From: Candidatus Woesearchaeota archaeon
GTDB taxonomy: Archaea; Nanobdellota; Nanobdellia; Woesearchaeales; GW2011-AR9
Direction of reading: 5' to 3'
Assembly (NCBI GenBank): GCA_018655525.1
Contig: JABIJM010000007.1
Span: 25,766 to 89,765 of the forward strand
DNA length: 64,000 bases
The position numbers were made by a program, and so were the translations under genes. The notes beneath the pieces are model-generated. The model worked only from the letters and a program-made list of their open reading frames with translations, was not told the origin of the DNA and ran no database searches. Below, piece by piece: positions 60,794 through 64,000 of the stretch. Positions within the stretch are counted from its first letter, which is position 1. Each line of letters opens with the position of its first letter.

Positions 60794-62980
60794 CTATATA
60801 CTATTACCCAAGAAAGAACTTGCAAACAAATTAAACAACAACATCACAACAGCAGCAAGAACGCTATATAATAACACGCTGCTCACAACATTCTTTCCAA
60901 GCGCATAACGCTCTCCAAGTTTATCAGCACCATTTTCTACACCATTACTAAGAACTGTTAAGATGTACGCTAATTGGATGATGTAAATCCCAACAACAAT
61001 CTGGAAATGGAATGTAGGCATACCAATACCAAAAATTGCTAACATGTCGCCACCAACACCACCTGTACTTGCACCATCTCCAAAATCTCCTAACTTTGCT
61101 GCAAGTTTCGTAAGAATCGTAGAAATCATAGATGTGATTCCAATCACAATTCCCGCAATTGCGGGTGTTAAAAATTTAACTTGTGCTTTCATTGAAGAAA
61201 TAACATCACTCATTAAATCCTTCAAACGTTCTTCAACACGATGGATTTCTTTAATATAATTCGCCATAGATAAGAGTGCTTGAGCTGCAATTCGTGGACC
61301 TTTCTTTACACTCTCTACTAAAACTTTCATAGAGCTCTCAATCACTTTAGATGGAAATTGTGAAACAGCTCCTATCTTTGGATTAAATAATGCTTCATCT
61401 AATCCCATTCCTAATTTTGCAATGTTTCTTTCTGCAATATGAAAAAAATCTCCTGAAGTCGTACCTGACATTGTTGCCGACACTTTTGCTAACGCAATTT
61501 CAGCAGGTATACCATCACCCAACCTATTTCCAAGTTGAAATAATGCAGAAGAAAATTCTTCCTCCAACTCTTTTGTTCTTTGACGTACTTTAATGACATT
61601 TGTAGAACGTAACTTATAGAATAATCCTACTGCTAAACCTAATCCTGCAATCAAAAATACTGAGAGGATTGAAGACCCAATCCCGAATGGTCCAATTTTA
61701 TCTGCGTTAGCACAATCTTGTCCAACAGTTGGTGGACAAACATATCCTAACAATGAATGTTGCTTCGCTGTATCAAAGAAAATATCTGACGTGCCAACAG
61801 CATGCATAAATAAAGGAGAAAATCCTATTAAGATTGCAACAATTGCAATTCCGATTGAAAAGAACAAAGGATTGATACCAATGGAAAATTGTTTTGTGAT
61901 TGGAATATTCACATTCCGTAATTTTTTAACACCTTCTTTCTTACTAATGTCAACAGCACCATACCCTGCAGGACGTTTTGCAAGAATTTGTTTTCCAATA
62001 AGAAAAACAACCGTAGGAATACCAACATTATACATTAACGAAATATAAAACGCTAAAAGGAAAGGGTTGCTATCTCCAGCCATAAAAGAAACAACTAACG
62101 GTAAAATTACTAATCCTAAAATAGGAAGGATGATACCAAGCATATGTAACATCGTCATTGGCGATTTCAAATTATGAGCATAATGTAACATATTCTCGTA
62201 TGTACCATTAAGAATCACTTCTAAAGCTTTGTCTAAAAGTGTTAACCGCCTATCGTTATTTCCTTCTAACAATGAAGATTCTAATAAATGAAATGCTTCT
62301 ACAAATTCCTTATCAAATTCTTGCCATTGCTCAAGATATGCATTTGCAGAATCTCTGATTGTAGAATATTTCTGTGTTTCAACATCCCATAATATCTTTC
62401 TAAAATCTAAATTTAAAGGAGGTTCCAAATGTTGGGACGCGAATTCAATCGCACGTTCCATATTTGACGTATGTCTCATATATGTAACCATATAAAAAAT
62501 TGCTTGCACCATTTGATTGGAAGCCTTCATACGCCATGTCGTTGCCATGAAACTTGGCACCTTTTGAAGAATGAAAAATAAACCTCCTCCTGCCGCAAGC
62601 ATAAAAAATACAAGGATCATTTGTGGATCTAATCCAAAAATCTTAGGAAGAATGAATGCAACCACAGGTGCAAGAAGAATTGTAATTAACGCAACAATAA
62701 TCGCAAACCCCAAAACGCCAGCAGGCGTTGTGTTTAAATGAGCAGTTGCAAGATCTTTGTTTAATTTATTTTGAGTTTTCTCATCAGGTTTAATATTTAA
62801 CGTAGCAGCAAAATTACATGCTTTCTCATATAATGAGTATCGTGTAGGGTACAATTCTTCTTTAAATTCTGTATATTCTCTGGAAGAAATTTGAGCATTT
62901 GGTAAAGGAACAGCGCCAAACTCTTCCTTAATCTTAGATTTATAACGTTCTACTAACTGTTTGTATTCTTGATCTTCCAT
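60794..62980 (-). CDS. TadC/ArlJ(FlaJ)-like type IV pilus platform protein
   Basis: A 728-aa membrane platform protein of type IV pilus/archaellum machines, with two T2SSF-like halves. The first half contains FYMVTYMRHTSNMERAIEFAS and the second SSALFQLGNRLGDGIPAEIALAKVS; both are the typical helical F domains. Transmembrane segments cluster at residues 90-150, 280-345, 370-400, 430-460 and 600-728. A FlaI/TadA-type ATPase and prepilin genes would be expected beside it but are not in this window. About twice the length of simple TadC proteins, like archaeal FlaJ relatives with two modules. Confidence 0.88.
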   Translation of the reverse strand: MEDQEYKQLVERYKSKIKEEFGAVPLPNAQISSREYTEFKEELYPTRYSLYEKACNFAATLNIKPDEKTQNKLNKDLATAHLNTTPAGVLGFAIIVALITILLAPVVAFILPKIFGLDPQMILVFFMLAAGGGLFFILQKVPSFMATTWRMKASNQMVQAIFYMVTYMRHTSNMERAIEFASQHLEPPLNLDFRKILWDVETQKYSTIRDSANAYLEQWQEFDKEFVEAFHLLESSLLEGNNDRRLTLLDKALEVILNGTYENMLHYAHNLKSPMTMLHMLGIILPILGLVILPLVVSFMAGDSNPFLLAFYISLMYNVGIPTVVFLIGKQILAKRPAGYGAVDISKKEGVKKLRNVNIPITKQFSIGINPLFFSIGIAIVAILIGFSPLFMHAVGTSDIFFDTAKQHSLLGYVCPPTVGQDCANADKIGPFGIGSSILSVFLIAGLGLAVGLFYKLRSTNVIKVRQRTKELEEEFSSALFQLGNRLGDGIPAEIALAKVSATMSGTTSGDFFHIAERNIAKLGMGLDEALFNPKIGAVSQFPSKVIESSMKVLVESVKKGPRIAAQALLSMANYIKEIHRVEERLKDLMSDVISSMKAQVKFLTPAIAGIVIGITSMISTILTKLAAKLGDFGDGASTGGVGGDMLAIFGIGMPTFHFQIVVGIYIIQLAYILTVLSNGVENGADKLGERYALGKNVVSSVLLYSVLAAVVMLLFNLFASSFLGNSI

Positions 62981-63043
62981 CTATTCCTCGTAATAAAGAA
63001 AATTTAGAAGTTTAAAAATGTTAAGGTTTGGATGAGGGGGAGT

Positions 63044-63412
63044 TTAATAAATTACAACATCGGGATTAAGATCAATATTTTCGCTGAGACCCACATATTG
63101 GTTCTGTGGAAGACCAAACATTTCTCCTTGAACAATATGGACTTCTGTTCTTCCATCAAATGCTTCGCATGGAAAATAATCTAACCATGTGCCCATTTCT
63201 CTGTTTAATGCTGTTTGTAAAGTGCCCACATCGATTCGTTCACCATAACATCGTAATTTCTGTGATGCATTTGGTTTCGTAATGACTGCAACAACTTGAC
63301 CTAACACCCCTTTATCATCCAATCTATCTTCAAGAGCTTGGAATGGCGTAGGATTACGATCTAAGTAATCTTTTATTCCTGTTTCATCTTCTGGGTGTAA
63401 ATTAAATTTCAT
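63044..63412 (-). CDS. Small hypothetical protein, 122 aa
   Basis: A soluble 122-residue protein with no motif that I recognise. It has a mixed alpha-beta look (LGQVVAVITKPN, RTEVHIVQGEMFGL). Upstream of the pilus platform gene on the same strand, 63 nt away, so possibly co-transcribed. Confidence 0.6.
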   Translation of the reverse strand: MKFNLHPEDETGIKDYLDRNPTPFQALEDRLDDKGVLGQVVAVITKPNASQKLRCYGERIDVGTLQTALNREMGTWLDYFPCEAFDGRTEVHIVQGEMFGLPQNQYVGLSENIDLNPDVVIY

Positions 63413-63494
63413 TATAATCTCTCAAATTTTATTATTTGTTAATTTATACTTTTTTATATAAAGTTATTTAAAGAAAAAGGTCATTTTTACTCTT

Positions 63495-63854
63495 ATGAAA
63501 GTTTTAGTCGGATTACATGATGAATTAATTAGGAAACTTGCTGTACGTATCCTGAAAACAAAAGGTTATGAAGCAACTTCAGTGACTACCTTAGATGACA
63601 TGCTTTCTGAAATTCAAGCTCAAAATAAGGAAGGTGGGTATAATGCCCATATTATGGATGTTAATCTTGGAATTTGGGATGGTCAAACATGTGAACCTGC
63701 AGAAAGGGTTTACAATTTAATAGAAAGTAAAATAAATCAAGGAAAAACTTCTTTTATGTCTGTAACTGGCGGAAATGCTATCCATTATGCACAAGCAGCA
63801 GGGATTCCTTGTATTGAGAAACATGATTTTTTAAAATATTTAAGATCTCTCTAG
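63495..63854 (+). CDS. Receiver-like (CheY-like) single-domain protein
   Basis: A 119-residue protein with receiver-domain layout: MKVLVGLHDELIRKLAVRIL, then HIMDVNLGIWDG with a candidate phospho-accepting Asp, then MSVTGGNAI (Thr/Ser position) and PCIEKHDFLKYL with the conserved Lys. The usual acidic pair after the first strand is reduced to one (HDE), so phosphorylation is uncertain. No histidine kinase gene in the window. TATA-like TTTTTATATAAAG lies about 30 nt upstream. Confidence 0.75.
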   Translation: MKVLVGLHDELIRKLAVRILKTKGYEATSVTTLDDMLSEIQAQNKEGGYNAHIMDVNLGIWDGQTCEPAERVYNLIESKINQGKTSFMSVTGGNAIHYAQAAGIPCIEKHDFLKYLRSL

Positions 63855-63914
63855 TTTCTGGCTCCGTAGAATTGCTTTATAAATGACTTCTTCAAGTGAA
63901 TTATTAGTATGTGG

Positions 63915-63982
63915 GTTAATAGTGCCAATGGAGGCGCATTTGTGAGTTTACGAACAAATCTACCGCGCCGTGCACTATTAAC
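63915..63982 (+). ncRNA. Structured RNA candidate with 11-bp terminal stem
   Basis: GTTAATAGTGC (63915-63925) pairs perfectly with GCACTATTAAC (63972-63982). Inside, GGCGC pairs with GCGCC, and ATTTGT with ACAAAT around a GAGTTTACGA loop. TATA-like GCTTTATAAATG (about 63873-63884) would start a transcript about 25-30 nt later, just before the stem. It looks like an independent small-RNA gene. No known family recognised. It shares GTTAA/TTAAC ends with the elements at 22976 and 37898. Confidence 0.65.
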
Positions 63983-64000
63983 ATAGAACATACAAATAAT

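Noticed and set aside
1-64000. CRISPR arrays, rRNA genes or complete insertion sequences
   Set aside because: No regularly spaced short repeats, no rRNA-like sequence and no transposase with terminal repeats were seen; the only repeats are the recombinase-region units and protein-coding repeats.

Overview
The window looks like chromosomal DNA of an AT-rich archaeon, most likely a DPANN lineage such as Woesearchaeota, Pacearchaeota or a Nanoarchaeota-like relative. Supporting evidence: archaeal/eukaryal-type translation genes (aEF-2 with a diphthamide motif, L7Ae, S28e, L24e, L10e, archaeal LeuS), all four tRNA genes carrying introns with bulge-helix-bulge geometry and no encoded CCA, TATA boxes about 25 nt upstream of many starts (leaderless mRNAs), and many secreted proteins with archaeal PGF-pre-PGF, NosD-like or Ig-like domains. 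The lineage is inferred, not proven; there is no rRNA gene here.

Layout. 1-2.9 kb is an integrated-element edge: a serine recombinase, a degenerate repeat array, a tyrosine recombinase, and an intron-containing tRNA-Thr with nearby copies of its 5' end. 3-8.4 kb holds a YdjM-like membrane protein and a YchF GTPase sharing one palindromic TATA box, a DUF333 protein, a coiled-coil protein and phosphoglycerate kinase. 8.6-31.3 kb is rich in cell-surface genes: a PGF-pre-PGF protein, two proteins with the same Ig/cadherin-like repeat, and a 2667-residue surface protein coupled to a small ArsR-like regulator. Between them lie Mre11, tRNA-Ile, the C-terminal half of a Hel308 helicase, a class III nucleotidyl cyclase, a GDPD phosphodiesterase, a TctA-like permease, a Kef antiporter and Nog1. 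31-53 kb is mostly housekeeping: L10e, argS-rdgB, a B3/B4-domain protein, a PHP-less family X polymerase, two nucleases, leuS, a protein kinase facing a membrane protein/FHA/PUA/DUF192 run, and the L7Ae-S28e-L24e-ndk-aEF-2 operon. 53-64 kb has nucleotide kinases, a radical SAM protein, two DUF1653 genes (one fused to Nudix), a HIT protein, a PIN-domain operon, a rhomboid protease, tRNA-Phe with a homing endonuclease, a TadC/FlaJ-like pilus membrane protein and a receiver-like protein.

The strongest unusual signals are RNA-level. tRNA-Phe(GAA) appears to carry two introns, one inside the anticodon stem. tRNA-Gln(TTG) has an intron in its D-arm. Both sit directly beside free-standing LAGLIDADG endonuclease genes. 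A textbook kink-turn lies in the leader of the gene for L7Ae, the kink-turn-binding protein. Three intergenic stem structures all start GTTAA and end TTAAC and may be undescribed small RNAs. At protein level the main oddities are the split Hel308, the giant surface protein, a membrane-anchored JAMM protein, and a 21-codon ORF that repeats the N-terminus of the PIN protein behind it.
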